DNA from: Micromonospora phaseoli
Lineage (GTDB): Bacteria; Actinomycetota; Actinomycetes; Mycobacteriales; Micromonosporaceae
Assembly (NCBI RefSeq): GCF_900109115.1
Contig: NZ_FNYV01000002.1
Span: forward strand, 682,001 to 746,000
Reading direction: 5' to 3'
Length of the DNA stretch: 64,000 nucleotides
Shown here: positions 54,269-63,116 of the stretch, piece after piece
Numbering within the stretch: position 1 is the stretch's first letter
Layout of the letters: each line of letters starts with the position of its first letter
The notes under the pieces: generated by a model
What the model saw: the letters and a program-made list of their open reading frames with translations, nothing else
Database searches by the model: none
Told to the model about the DNA's origin: nothing
Position numbers and translations under genes: made by a program

Positions 54269-55006
54269 ATGACCAGTGTCGAACCGGCGATCCTCGCCGA
54301 GAACCTTGCCAAGCGCTACGGCCGCATCCAGGCGGTGGCCGACGTCAGCCTTCGGGTCGAGGTCGGCGAGGTGGTCGGTGTCGTCGGCACCAACGGCGCC
54401 GGGAAGACGACGACTATCGAGTTGATCGCCGGGATGCGGGTACCCGACCGGGGGCGGGTAGTCGTGCTCGGTCTCGACCCACGCCGGGACCGGGCCCGTC
54501 TCCGGCAGGTCCTCGGCGTGCAGTTGCAGCACGCCCACCTGCACCACGCGCTGCGCGTCACGGAACTACTCGACCTCTACCGCAGCTTCTACCCCGATCC
54601 CCGCCCCACCGACGAGCTGCTGGACCTGGTCGAGCTGACCGATCAGCGCCGGAGCATCTTCGAGAAGCTCTCCGGCGGCCAGCAGCAGCGACTTTCGATC
54701 GCCATCGCCCTCGCCGGGCGACCACGGGTGGCGATCCTCGACGAACTGACCACCGGCCTGGACCCGAAGGCCCGGCGCCGGATGTGGGGCACGATCGAGC
54801 GGATCAAGTCCTCCGGCGTCACCATCCTGCTCGTCAGCCACGCCATGGAGGAGGTCGAGCGGCTCTGCGACCGGGTCGCCGTCCTCGACGCGGGCCGTGT
54901 GATCGCGCTCGACACTCCGGCCGGCCTCGTCGACCGGGCCGGCGCCACCACCCTTGACGACGCGATCGTCACGTTGACCGGGAAGAATCTGGAGGACGCC
55001 GCATGA
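54269..55006 (+). CDS. ABC exporter ATP-binding subunit
   Basis: The product is 245 residues. Walker A is VVGTNGAGKTTTIELI, the signature is LSGGQQQRLSIAIAL, and Walker B is VAILDELTTGLDPKARRRMW. The Q-loop reads GVQLQHAHLHH. The family is the DrrA/CcmA-like exporters. It overlaps the permease gene by 4 bp. With the adjacent two-component system it probably exports a lipid, peptide or drug on induction. Confidence 0.95.
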   Translation: MTSVEPAILAENLAKRYGRIQAVADVSLRVEVGEVVGVVGTNGAGKTTTIELIAGMRVPDRGRVVVLGLDPRRDRARLRQVLGVQLQHAHLHHALRVTELLDLYRSFYPDPRPTDELLDLVELTDQRRSIFEKLSGGQQQRLSIAIALAGRPRVAILDELTTGLDPKARRRMWGTIERIKSSGVTILLVSHAMEEVERLCDRVAVLDAGRVIALDTPAGLVDRAGATTLDDAIVTLTGKNLEDAA

Positions 55007-55770
55007 GCACCCTCGTCGAGGCACGCCGGCCCGGGATGCGATCCCTGCTCACGCTCATCAGGTGTGAGGCGAAGATGGTCGTCCGGGACACGGCCGGGCT
55101 GGTGGTCCCCCTCTGCCTGCCGCTGCTGATCATGCTCACCAGCGCCTCCGGCGCGAGTCAGACGGTCGTCGCCAACGGACGCACGGCGCTGGACCTCTAC
55201 GTCCTCCCACTCGTGTTCACGATGGTCATCGCGATCATCGGCATCATCAACATGCCGAGCTTCCTGGCCTACTACCGGCGCTCCGGGATCCTCCGTCGGC
55301 TCGGGGTGACCCCCGCGTCGCCGGCCATGGTTCTCGTCGCCCAGGCGACCGTCAGTGTGCTCCAGGCGACCATCGGCATCACGACCGCGGTGCTGGTCGC
55401 GTTCCTCGCCTTCGGCGCGAACCCGCCCGTCGACATCGGCGCCGCACTCGGCGTGCTGGCGCTCGCGACGGCCGCGCTGTACAGCACCGGCATGATCGTC
55501 GCCGCCGTCGCACCCACCCCGAACTCCGCCGTCGCCATCGGCCTGGTCGCCTTCTTCGTCCTCGGTGCCCTCGGCGGCATGTTCGGCGGACGAGACGCGC
55601 TGCCCGAGGGGCTCGCCGAGATCGGTGGATGGCTCCCCTTCGGCGCGGCCGTCGAAGCCCTCTCGTCCGCCTGGGCCGGCACGGCGGTCGAGGCCCCACA
55701 GCTGCTCGGCCTCGCTACCACTATCGTCGTCGGCGCTCTGGTCGCGAGCATCCTGTTCCGGTGGGAGTGA
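55003..55770 (+). CDS. ABC-2 type exporter permease
   Basis: The product is 255 residues. About six membrane segments of the ABC-2 fold are visible (GLVVPLCLPLLIMLTSASG, FTMVIAIIGIINMPSFLAYY, VLVAFLAFG), with the short amphipathic loop RRSGILRRLGVTPASP near residue 90. It ends FRWE, a tail whose DNA is duplicated just downstream. Encoded with the ATPase, it forms the exporter. Confidence 0.93.
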   Translation: MSTLVEARRPGMRSLLTLIRCEAKMVVRDTAGLVVPLCLPLLIMLTSASGASQTVVANGRTALDLYVLPLVFTMVIAIIGIINMPSFLAYYRRSGILRRLGVTPASPAMVLVAQATVSVLQATIGITTAVLVAFLAFGANPPVDIGAALGVLALATAALYSTGMIVAAVAPTPNSAVAIGLVAFFVLGALGGMFGGRDALPEGLAEIGGWLPFGAAVEALSSAWAGTAVEAPQLLGLATTIVVGALVASILFRWE

Positions 55771-55796
55771 CCGTCGGCCTCCGGTGGGAGTGACCG
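55757..55796. repeat. 17-bp direct repeat covering the end of the permease gene
   Basis: TCCGGTGGGAGTGACCG occurs at 55757-55773 and again at 55780-55796. The first copy holds the last codons and stop of the permease. A 23-bp spacing suggests a recent small tandem duplication. Confidence 0.8.
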
Positions 55797-55798
55797 CC

Positions 55799-55840
55799 GG
55801 TACGCCCGACCGCCGGCGGCGCCGGTTGGTCGGGCGTACC
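55799..55840. terminator. Bidirectional hairpin between exporter and NYN genes
   Basis: Arms 55799-55811 (GGTACGCCCGACC) and 55828-55840 (GGTCGGGCGTACC) are exact complements with an internal CCGGC/GCCGG stem. It lies between convergent genes. Confidence 0.8.
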
Positions 55841-55850
55841 GGGCCGAAGG

Positions 55851-56918
55851 TCAGGCCGGCTGGGCGGTGAGCAGGTAGTCGTCCGCCTCGGCACTCCACC
55901 GCAGGCCCACCGCGCCACTGGTCGCCGCCGCCTTGCAGAACTGGAGGAAGCTGCGGTAACCCAGCTTCTTCTCGCTGAAGTCCGGCCGCACCCGCCGCAG
56001 CTGGTTCTTCAACCCGGACAGCGCCACCTCGCCGCCGAGATCCTGCACCACGGAGCGGAGCAACGCGAAGGCCACCTCACGGTCGCCATGCTCCGGCAGG
56101 GAGACCTCCGGGTCGCCCTTGGCGGGGCCTTCCGCCAGCTCGATCACCCGCTGCTCGGCGAGGTGACGCAGCATCTCACCGAAGGTGCGGTACCCGTAGT
56201 CCGACTCGCTGAAGGTCGGATCCTTGCGCAACAGGGTGCGCTTCAACCTCGACGCGGTCAGCGCCCCGCCGGAGCCGCCCTGCAGACCGGCCACGGTCTG
56301 GGCCACCAGCACGGCGAGCGCGTCGACGTCACGTGCCGGCTCCTCGGCCGGCCGCGTCTCGGGCTCCACCTGCTCGGCCGGCTGCGGCTCCGGACCGGAG
56401 AGCCGGGCCGGACGGGCGCGCCGAGCCCGCGTCGGCGGGATGTCGACCCCCTCGAGGCGGTCGTAGTAGAGGAACTCGTCGCACGCGGGCGGCAGCAGAG
56501 CCGAGGTGGAGTTCTCCACGCCGACGCCGATGACCTGCTTGTTGAGTTCGCGGAGCTTGTGGACCAACGGGGTGAAATCGCTGTCGCCCGTACCGAGCAC
56601 GAACGTCGAGATGTAGTCGCGTTCGAAGGCCAACTCGATCGCGTCGACCGCCATCTTGATGTCGGCGGCGTTCTTGCGCGTGGCACCCATCCGTTGCGGA
56701 ATCTCGATCAGCTCGACGTGCGAGCGGGTCAGCATCCGCCGGTCCTCGTCGAAGAACGACCAGTCGGCGTACGCCCGCCGCACCACCACCCGGCCGCGCT
56801 CGGCCAGGGCGTCAGCGATGGGTCGAAAGTCGAAGACGGCTCCGCCCCGGTGGTCGCGCACCCCCAGGGCCAGGTTCTCGTAGTCAAGGAACAGCGCGAT
56901 CCGATCTTCATGCTCCAC
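55851..56918 (-). CDS. NYN-domain RNase-like protein with two OST-HTH/LOTUS domains
   Basis: The product is 355 residues from the GTG at 56918. The NYN (PIN-like) nuclease domain is residues 1-160, with acidic residues of the metal site in LFLDYENLALG, DIKMAVDAIEL and GTGDSDFTPLV. Two LOTUS domains follow: about 215-270 (LKRTLLRKDPTFSESDYGY) and 290-345 (LKNQLRRVRPDFSEKKLGY). They share the xxxFSExxxGYR pattern. LOTUS domains bind RNA, in particular structured forms such as G-quadruplexes in studied cases. The likely activity is RNA cleavage or decay. It follows the PP2C gene by 35 bp. Confidence 0.92.
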   Translation of the reverse strand: MEHEDRIALFLDYENLALGVRDHRGGAVFDFRPIADALAERGRVVVRRAYADWSFFDEDRRMLTRSHVELIEIPQRMGATRKNAADIKMAVDAIELAFERDYISTFVLGTGDSDFTPLVHKLRELNKQVIGVGVENSTSALLPPACDEFLYYDRLEGVDIPPTRARRARPARLSGPEPQPAEQVEPETRPAEEPARDVDALAVLVAQTVAGLQGGSGGALTASRLKRTLLRKDPTFSESDYGYRTFGEMLRHLAEQRVIELAEGPAKGDPEVSLPEHGDREVAFALLRSVVQDLGGEVALSGLKNQLRRVRPDFSEKKLGYRSFLQFCKAAATSGAVGLRWSAEADDYLLTAQPA

Positions 56919-56953
56919 CCGAGCAGCCTACGTCGCTCCGGCGGTCACGACGG

Positions 56954-58306
56954 CTAGGTGGCGACGCGCAGGGCGAGGATGGCCGTGTCGTCGGTGCTCC
57001 GCTGGCCGCTGAACTCGAACACGGCATGCTCGATGGCCGCCGCGAGGTGGTCGGCGGACTCGGCGTCCGCGTCGGCGAGTACCCGGTGGAGGCGTTCGAT
57101 GCCGAACATGGCACCGTCTCCGGGGCGACGGGCCTCGGTCACCCCATCGGTGTAGAGCAGCAGGCTGTCACCCGGACGCAGCTGCACGCGTTGGTCGTGC
57201 AGAGTCGGCTCGGGCAGCCAGCCGAGGATGAGCCCGTGCCGGCCGACCGGCTCGACCGTACCCTCGGCCCGGCGGACCAGTGCCGGATCGTGACCGCCGC
57301 AGCTGACCTGGACACTGGCGCCGGCGCCGTTGACCCGGATCGTGGCGTAGACGGCAGTGAGGTACTGGCTGTCATCGGTGTACCACTCGCGCAGGGCGGT
57401 GTTCAGGGTAGCCAGGTTCTGACTGGCGACGGAGCTGAGCACCGCGGCGGCGCGCAGGGTGTAGCGGGCCAGAGCGGTGGTCTTGGCGGCCTTCGGGCCC
57501 TTGCCGGAGACGTCGCCGACGACGGCTGCCCAACTTCTGCCGGTGGAGGGGAAGACGTCGTAGAAGTCGCCGAGGACGTCCTCCCCGCCCGCCCCACGGC
57601 GGTAGCGCGCGGCGACCTGGACGCCGGGGATCTGCGGGAGCCGGGGTGGCAGCAGGCTCTCCTGCAGCGTCAGGGCCAGATTCGACGCCTGCACCGCGAC
57701 CAGCTCGGCGCGCTGCGCCGCCGCCTGCGCCTCGTGCAGGGCGTCCCGCAGCGCGATCTCACCGGAGGCCGCGTGCGAGAGGGTACGCAGCACCTCGATG
57801 TCCTGCTGGCTCCACTGCCGGGGAACCGTGTCGACGGCGCAGAACGTGCCGAGCACCTGACCGGCGGGCGACCGTACCGGGAAGCCGGCCCAGGCCACGA
57901 CGCCCATCAACTCGATGGAGGGATTGCCGCGGGTGCGGGCGTCGACGCGAGCGTCGGTGACGATCAGCTCGGCGTCGGTCCCGATGACGTACTGACAGAA
58001 CGACTGCTCGACCGTGTTCTGTCGGTCGGCGGGATCGGCGCTGTCGACGCCGATGCAGCTCTTCCAGAACGAGCGGGTGTCGTCCACGATCGTGACGAAG
58101 GCGAACGGGGTGCCCAGCATCGTGGCCGCGAGCCGGGACAACCGGTCGAAGGGCTCTTCCGGGCCGGTGTCCAGCAGCCCGGTGCGGCGCACCGCGGCCA
58201 GCCGGACCGGGTCGAAGACCGTCGCAGGCAGGGCCGCGCCGTCGTCCGCGGGCCGGATGCCGCCGGTGGCCGGGCGGCTACCGACAGGTTCTGGTGGCGG
58301 CCTCAC
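56954..58306 (-). CDS. GAF - SpoIIE/PP2C phosphatase
   Basis: The product is 450 residues from the GTG at 58306, which follows TCGAGGCGAG. A longer reading would overlap the divergent nucleosidase gene. A GAF domain lies at about 35-175 (TPFAFVTIVDDTRSFWKSC, ACTIVE-type FCQYVIG and GFPVRSPAGQVLGTFCAV). A coiled stretch follows, then the SpoIIE-type PP2C phosphatase (DVLGDFYDVFP, VVGDVSGKGPKAA, LLLYTDGVTEARR, STDDTAILALRV). Such proteins dephosphorylate anti-sigma-factor antagonists in response to a GAF ligand or redox signal. No anti-sigma gene is next to it. Confidence 0.9.
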   Translation of the reverse strand: MRPPPEPVGSRPATGGIRPADDGAALPATVFDPVRLAAVRRTGLLDTGPEEPFDRLSRLAATMLGTPFAFVTIVDDTRSFWKSCIGVDSADPADRQNTVEQSFCQYVIGTDAELIVTDARVDARTRGNPSIELMGVVAWAGFPVRSPAGQVLGTFCAVDTVPRQWSQQDIEVLRTLSHAASGEIALRDALHEAQAAAQRAELVAVQASNLALTLQESLLPPRLPQIPGVQVAARYRRGAGGEDVLGDFYDVFPSTGRSWAAVVGDVSGKGPKAAKTTALARYTLRAAAVLSSVASQNLATLNTALREWYTDDSQYLTAVYATIRVNGAGASVQVSCGGHDPALVRRAEGTVEPVGRHGLILGWLPEPTLHDQRVQLRPGDSLLLYTDGVTEARRPGDGAMFGIERLHRVLADADAESADHLAAAIEHAVFEFSGQRSTDDTAILALRVAT

Positions 58307-58414
58307 CTCGCCTCGACCGCCATGTGGCCATTCTGACCACAGTATTTGTCGCCAAGCAAATTCGAGCCCCCGCACTGTGCGCAGGGTCGCCACGGCGGCG
58401 GCTACCATCGCCCG

Positions 58415-58981
58415 ATGGATCTTCGAGGAACGATCAGCCCGGACCGTCCGCTCCTCGTCCTGGCTATCGCGGAGGAGGCCGCCTACCTCGATCCCGATCT
58501 TCCGGTGCTGCTCACCGGCATGGGAAAGGTAAACGCCGCGGCCGCAGTCGCGGTGACGCTGGCCCACTCCCCGCTGCCGTCAGCGGTGATCAACCTCGGC
58601 ACCGCTGGTGCGCTGCACCCCGGCTGGGCCGGCATCCACGAGGTGGGCAGTGTCCTACAGCACGACCTGGACACGGAGTTCATCCGCAGGCTCACCGGCC
58701 AGACCGTCGGCGCGCCGCTGGCCCTGGGCGACGGCCCGACATTGGCCACCGGCGACCAGTTCATCGCCGACGACGACGTACGCGCCGCGCTGGCCCAGCG
58801 AGCCCAGTTGGTGGACATGGAGGGCTATGCGGTGGCCTCGACGGCACGGCGGTTCGGCGTGCCGGTGCGTCTGATCAAGCAGGTCAGCGACGAGGCCGGC
58901 GCCGGGGCGGAGCGCACCTGGAAGGAGTCGGTCGACGCCTGTGCCCGGCTGCTCGCCGGATGGGTGCGGGACCAGCTCTGA
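58415..58981 (+). CDS. Nucleoside phosphorylase/nucleosidase-like protein
   Basis: The product is 188 residues from the ATG at 58415, giving an intact domain. The MTAN/PNP fold is seen in LPVLLTGMGKVNAAAAVAV, AVINLGTAGALHPGW and QLVDMEGYAVASTARRFGVP, where the acidic residues of the purine pocket lie. VRLIKQVSDEAG is the base-binding end. It cleaves a nucleoside or adenosylhomocysteine-type compound; the base cannot be assigned. It is divergent from the PP2C gene. Confidence 0.88.
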   Translation: MDLRGTISPDRPLLVLAIAEEAAYLDPDLPVLLTGMGKVNAAAAVAVTLAHSPLPSAVINLGTAGALHPGWAGIHEVGSVLQHDLDTEFIRRLTGQTVGAPLALGDGPTLATGDQFIADDDVRAALAQRAQLVDMEGYAVASTARRFGVPVRLIKQVSDEAGAGAERTWKESVDACARLLAGWVRDQL

Positions 58982-59000
58982 GGTTCCGGGTACAGCTGGA

Positions 59001-59034
59001 CGGGCCGCCCCGGCCCGGTGGACGAGGCGGCCCG
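59001..59034. terminator. Hairpin between nucleosidase and secreted-protein genes
   Basis: Arms 59001-59009 (CGGGCCGCC) and 59026-59034 (GGCGGCCCG) pair around a GC-rich loop, between convergent stops. Confidence 0.55.
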
Positions 59035-59044
59035 GCCGGCGCTG

Positions 59045-59848
59045 TCAGCTGTACTTGCCGTTGCGGGTATCGCCCGACGTGGCGTCGTAGTGCACCTTGC
59101 GGTAGCGGTGCACCGAGCCCTTCTTCACCGCCTGCCAGTGCCAGTCCGGCACCTCGTAGTCGTGGTGCTTCTTGTACGAGCCGAACGACTTGTAGTAGAT
59201 ACGGTGGCGGGCGTACCCGCCGCAGTTGGCCAGGTAGCTGTGCGAGTACCGGGCCATCCCGCCGAAGCTGGACGAGTAGTAGGTCTTCGCCGGGTGGAAC
59301 ACCGAGCCCGGGTTGGGGTGACCGGGTAGCTCCAGCCAGTGGTGCCAGTTCCAGTACAGGTCCCAGCAGGTCGACACCGCCGCGGTGGCCGCACCGCCCG
59401 ACGGCACGGCGAGGTTCTCCGCGACCACCGGGGATGGTGCGATGGTCCGGCCGGCCAACTCCGGCGGGGTCGGCGTGCCGGCCGGAGGCTCCGACAGCAG
59501 CTCCCGTGGGACCGGCACGTCCTTCGGCGTGATGCGCAGGTACGCCTCCAGCATGGTGCGGTCGTCGTCGTTCACCAGCGGCGCGTTCCGGTCGATCTGC
59601 CCGTCCTGCCGCAGACCCCAGTCACCGGATTCCTCGTCGCGGGAGAACACCACCCGTACGCCGTTGCGGTAGCCGAGTCGCGCCAGCTCGATCTCCCGGT
59701 CCACCGGCTCGTCGCTGTACACCCCCGGCGTCGAATCACCCGCGGCGTCCGCCGGCGCGGCCGAGGCCGGCGCGGCGGTCACCGCGGCCAGCGTCGGCGC
59801 GACGACCAGCGCGGCGAGCAGGGCGCGTCCGGACAGCAGTCTTGTCAT
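59045..59848 (-). CDS. Secreted protein of unknown function
   Basis: The product is 267 residues. The signal peptide is MTRLLSGRALLAALVVAPTL with cleavage near ASA-AP (about residue 30). The mature part has an acidic N-terminal half (DEPVDREIELARLGYRNGVR) and a C-terminal half rich in Trp, Tyr and His with two Cys (CWDLYWNWHHWLELPGHPNP, LANCGGYARHRIYYKS). A disulfide between these Cys is likely. I recognise no family. It is divergent from the BTAD regulator, with 202 bp between the starts, and may be its target. Confidence 0.75.
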   Translation of the reverse strand: MTRLLSGRALLAALVVAPTLAAVTAAPASAAPADAAGDSTPGVYSDEPVDREIELARLGYRNGVRVVFSRDEESGDWGLRQDGQIDRNAPLVNDDDRTMLEAYLRITPKDVPVPRELLSEPPAGTPTPPELAGRTIAPSPVVAENLAVPSGGAATAAVSTCWDLYWNWHHWLELPGHPNPGSVFHPAKTYYSSSFGGMARYSHSYLANCGGYARHRIYYKSFGSYKKHHDYEVPDWHWQAVKKGSVHRYRKVHYDATSGDTRNGKYS

Positions 59849-60050
59849 GGCAGCTCCTCATCCCGATCGATCGGTACGCGGGCCGCACGGACCCGCTGAC
59901 CCTGGCCATCGTGGGCGGCCGGGGTCAGAGCGCCGTCAAAGTGGCATCAATTCCGCCGGTCCCAGGTGTCGCAACGGCGACGTTGGCGTACGCACCGTGG
60001 CCGGCAGGGCGCCAAATGGAGGTGGACCAGCTTCCACCGGAAGGCGTCGA

Positions 60051-63000
60051 ATGAGCGTGACGGAGGACCGGCTGCTGAACCGACGGTGCACCCTCGTGGT
60101 CGCCGCAGCCGGCTACGGCAAGACCAGCGCCGTACGCGGCTGGTTGGTGGACCGTCCGGTGCGCTGGTGCGACGGCGCGGAAGCCATTCCCCTGGCCACC
60201 TCCGCTCCGGAGCGGCTCGCCGTCCTGGGCGCCCGGTGCGCCGTCGACCCGGCCGGAGACGAACCGGCCTGGCTGGTCCTGGACGACGTGCCACGGCTGT
60301 CCCACCGGCAGCTGCGGACGCTGCTGGACGCCGTGGAGCTGCTTGCACAGCGGCTGCGGATCGTGCTGCTGACCCGGTACCCGCCGGCAACGCACCGGAT
60401 ACCGGCGGGGCTGCTGACCGAGATCGGGCCGGCCGAGCTGACACTCTCGCCCGAACAGGTGTCGGCCCTGCTGGCCACCGATCACGGCCTGACCGACCCG
60501 ACCCTCGCGACCCGGATCCACACCGCGACCGCCGGCTGGCCGGCGCTGGTCACGCTGGCCGCGAAGACGGCCAGCGCCAGCGGCGCGGACGGTGAGGACC
60601 TGGCCGGCCCCGGAACGCCGCTGGAGTCCTATCTGATGCGCGAAGTCCTGGCGGAGCTGCCGTCGCAGGCGCGCCAGCTGCTGCGGGACGCGGCGCACCT
60701 CGACCCGGTCCACACCGACCTGTGCCAACTCCTCGGGCACCGGCGGGCCGGTCAGCTCCTGACCCAGCTGGTGCGCGCCGGTGTTCTCGGCCCGCTGACG
60801 GCGGGTGGCCCGCAGTACCGACTGGTGCCGGTCGTCGCCGACGTCGTCCGCCGGTGTCTGCCGATGGGCGCGCCCCAGACGCGACGCCTGCATTCGCGGG
60901 CGGCGACGTGGTACGCCGGGCACGGCCTACTGATGCCGGCCCTGCGGTCGTTCGGGCGATCCGGTGCCGGCCAGGCCACGGCGGGCCTGCTCGCCGAGCA
61001 CGGCACCGCCCTGCTCGCCTCGGGCGGCGCCGAGACCATCGTCGAGGCCTGCCGGTCGCTGCCGGAGCAGGCACTCACGGCCGACCTGCGGATGCTGCGC
61101 GGCGAAGCCCTGCAGATCCGGGGAGACTTCGACGCCGCGATCGCCGGGTACGGCACGCTGGCCGAGGACCGGGAGCACCTCGCGGCCGGACTCGCCTGGC
61201 GGTACGGACTCGTGCACTATCTGCGCGGCGATCCTCGGGCCGCCCTCGACGTCTTCCGACGCGGGCGGCTCGACGCGCAGCCGTCCACCGACAACGTGCG
61301 CCTGCTGGCGTGGGCCGCGGCGGCGTACTGGACGACCGGGGACGCCACCGCGTGCCGGGACCACGCGCACGGGGCATTGGCGGCGGCGGTCGCGGTCGGC
61401 GGCGACGACGCGCTCGCCGCCGCGCACGCGGCGTTGGCGCTGGAGGCCAAGCTGCGCGGCGACCGACCGGCCGCCGACGAGCATCACGAGAAGGCGCTGC
61501 GGGCCGCCGAGGCGGCCCGCGACACCGTGCAGGTCACCCGCATCCGAGCCAACCGTGCCTCCGCGCTGGTGGGTGAGGGCCGGTACGCCGAGGCGCTGGC
61601 CCAGCTACGGCCCGCGGTGGAGTTGGCCGACGCCAGCGGCAACGCCGCGATGCTCGCGCTGGCGCTCTGCAACGAGGGCACAGCCTACTTCCATCTCGGT
61701 CAGCTGGCCGAGGCGACGGCGTGCTACGAACGGGCCGTGCCGATCCTGCAACGGATGGGCTCGCACAAGGTGGCGTACGCCCTGGTGGGTCTGGGGGAGA
61801 TCCACGCGTTGCGGGGTCGCGCCAGCCTGGCCCGGGCGGCGTTCGAGGAGGCGCTGCGGGCCAGCGAGCCCTTCAACGACCAGCAGGTTCAGCTGCCCGC
61901 CCTCGCCGGTCTGGCCCGGGTGCTGGTCGCCGAGGACGCCGGCGCGGCGATCGCCCTGGCCCAGCGGGCCGTCGATCTGGAACGCGGGCCGGACTCCGCC
62001 ACCGCCCGGCTCGCGCTCGGCTGGGTGGCGCTGGAGACCGGTGACCGGGCCCGGGCGGCCGAGGTGGCGGTGACCGCCTCGGACGCCGCCCGCCGGCACC
62101 GCGACCGCGCGGCGCTGGCCGAGGCGCTGGAGCTTCGCGGGGCCGCCGCCACCGACCTGGCCGCCACCCGCCGCGCCTGGCGGGAGGGGGCGGCGATCCT
62201 GCGGGACATCGGCGCGCGGGTGGCGGCGGATCGGGTCGCGGTGCTGCTCGGTCGGCTGCCTGGGGCGGACCCGTCGGAGCGCCTCGGGGCCCACCTGGCC
62301 GCCGACCGGCTGGCGGCGCTCGGGGTACCGCCGCCCGGCCCGCGGCCCGCCGGCCCACGGGCGCGCATCCGCACCCTCGGCCGGTTCGAGCTGTACCTGG
62401 ACGGCACGCCCGTGCCGGCCACGGCGTGGCAGTCGCGCAAGGCACGGGACCTGCTCCGGATCCTCGCGGCCCGGCGTGGTCGGGCGATCTCCCGGGAACA
62501 ACTCGGCGAGCTGCTCTGGCCCGACCAGGACCCGGGTCGGGTCGGTCACCGGCTCTCCGTGGCGCTGTCCACCCTCCGCGCCGTGCTCGATCCCGAGCGG
62601 CGCGCGCCGACGGACCACTTCGTCGTCGCTGCGCACGCGAGCCTGGCCCTCGACCTCGGTCACGTGGAACTCGACATCGAGGAGTTCCTGACCGAGGCGG
62701 CGCACGGCCTGCACCTGACCGCGCAGGGCGAGACCGCCCAGGGGCGGGCGGCACTGCTGCTCGCCGAGCGGCGCTACCGGGGCGAGTTCCTGGAGGACGA
62801 GCCGTACGACGACTGGGCTGCGTCGACGCGCGTCGAGGCGCGTCGGGTCTACCTGCGGGTGGTGCGTGAGCTGGCGCGTGGCCGGCACGACATCGACGAG
62901 ACGGTCCGCCTGCTCGGCCGCGCCCTGGAGCTGGAGCCCTACGACGAGGGGGTGCACGGCGAGTTCATCAGGACGCTGGTGGCGGCGGGCCGGCACGGCG

Positions 63001-63098
63001 AGGCCGCACAGGCGTACCGGCGCTACGCGGAGGCGATGCGCGCGATCGGGGTACGGGCCCGCGCCCGCGACGAGCTGCCCGAGGCGCCGCCGAGCTGA
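60051..63098 (+). CDS. MalT/STAND-type regulator with C-terminal HTH and BTAD domain
   Basis: The product is 1015 residues from the ATG at 60051, with GGAAGG 6 bp upstream. The N-terminal STAND ATPase has P-loop VVAAAGYGKTSAVRGWL and Walker B-like AWLVLDDV, then LLTRYPPAT. The middle is TPR-like (about residues 330-720). An OmpR-type winged helix with LGRFELYLDGTPVPATAWQS and the bacterial transcriptional activation domain (BTAD) follow at the C-terminus. SARP regulators usually have HTH-BTAD first, so the order is inverted. The DNA-binding end is after the sensor. The target is likely the divergent secreted gene or an unlinked pathway. A short open frame upstream ends in an ATGA overlap with this start. 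Confidence 0.9.
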   Translation: MSVTEDRLLNRRCTLVVAAAGYGKTSAVRGWLVDRPVRWCDGAEAIPLATSAPERLAVLGARCAVDPAGDEPAWLVLDDVPRLSHRQLRTLLDAVELLAQRLRIVLLTRYPPATHRIPAGLLTEIGPAELTLSPEQVSALLATDHGLTDPTLATRIHTATAGWPALVTLAAKTASASGADGEDLAGPGTPLESYLMREVLAELPSQARQLLRDAAHLDPVHTDLCQLLGHRRAGQLLTQLVRAGVLGPLTAGGPQYRLVPVVADVVRRCLPMGAPQTRRLHSRAATWYAGHGLLMPALRSFGRSGAGQATAGLLAEHGTALLASGGAETIVEACRSLPEQALTADLRMLRGEALQIRGDFDAAIAGYGTLAEDREHLAAGLAWRYGLVHYLRGDPRAALDVFRRGRLDAQPSTDNVRLLAWAAAAYWTTGDATACRDHAHGALAAAVAVGGDDALAAAHAALALEAKLRGDRPAADEHHEKALRAAEAARDTVQVTRIRANRASALVGEGRYAEALAQLRPAVELADASGNAAMLALALCNEGTAYFHLGQLAEATACYERAVPILQRMGSHKVAYALVGLGEIHALRGRASLARAAFEEALRASEPFNDQQVQLPALAGLARVLVAEDAGAAIALAQRAVDLERGPDSATARLALGWVALETGDRARAAEVAVTASDAARRHRDRAALAEALELRGAAATDLAATRRAWREGAAILRDIGARVAADRVAVLLGRLPGADPSERLGAHLAADRLAALGVPPPGPRPAGPRARIRTLGRFELYLDGTPVPATAWQSRKARDLLRILAARRGRAISREQLGELLWPDQDPGRVGHRLSVALSTLRAVLDPERRAPTDHFVVAAHASLALDLGHVELDIEEFLTEAAHGLHLTAQGETAQGRAALLLAERRYRGEFLEDEPYDDWAASTRVEARRVYLRVVRELARGRHDIDETVRLLGRALELEPYDEGVHGEFIRTLVAAGRHGEAAQAYRRYAEAMRAIGVRARARDELPEAPPS

Positions 63099-63116
63099 TC
63101 ATCCGCAGCATCGGCG

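Noticed and set aside
59842..60054. 70-codon open frame ending in an ATGA overlap with the BTAD regulator
   Set aside because: The overlap could mean translational coupling, but the frame overlaps the 5' end of the divergent gene and shows no domain or ribosome site. Kept only as a note.
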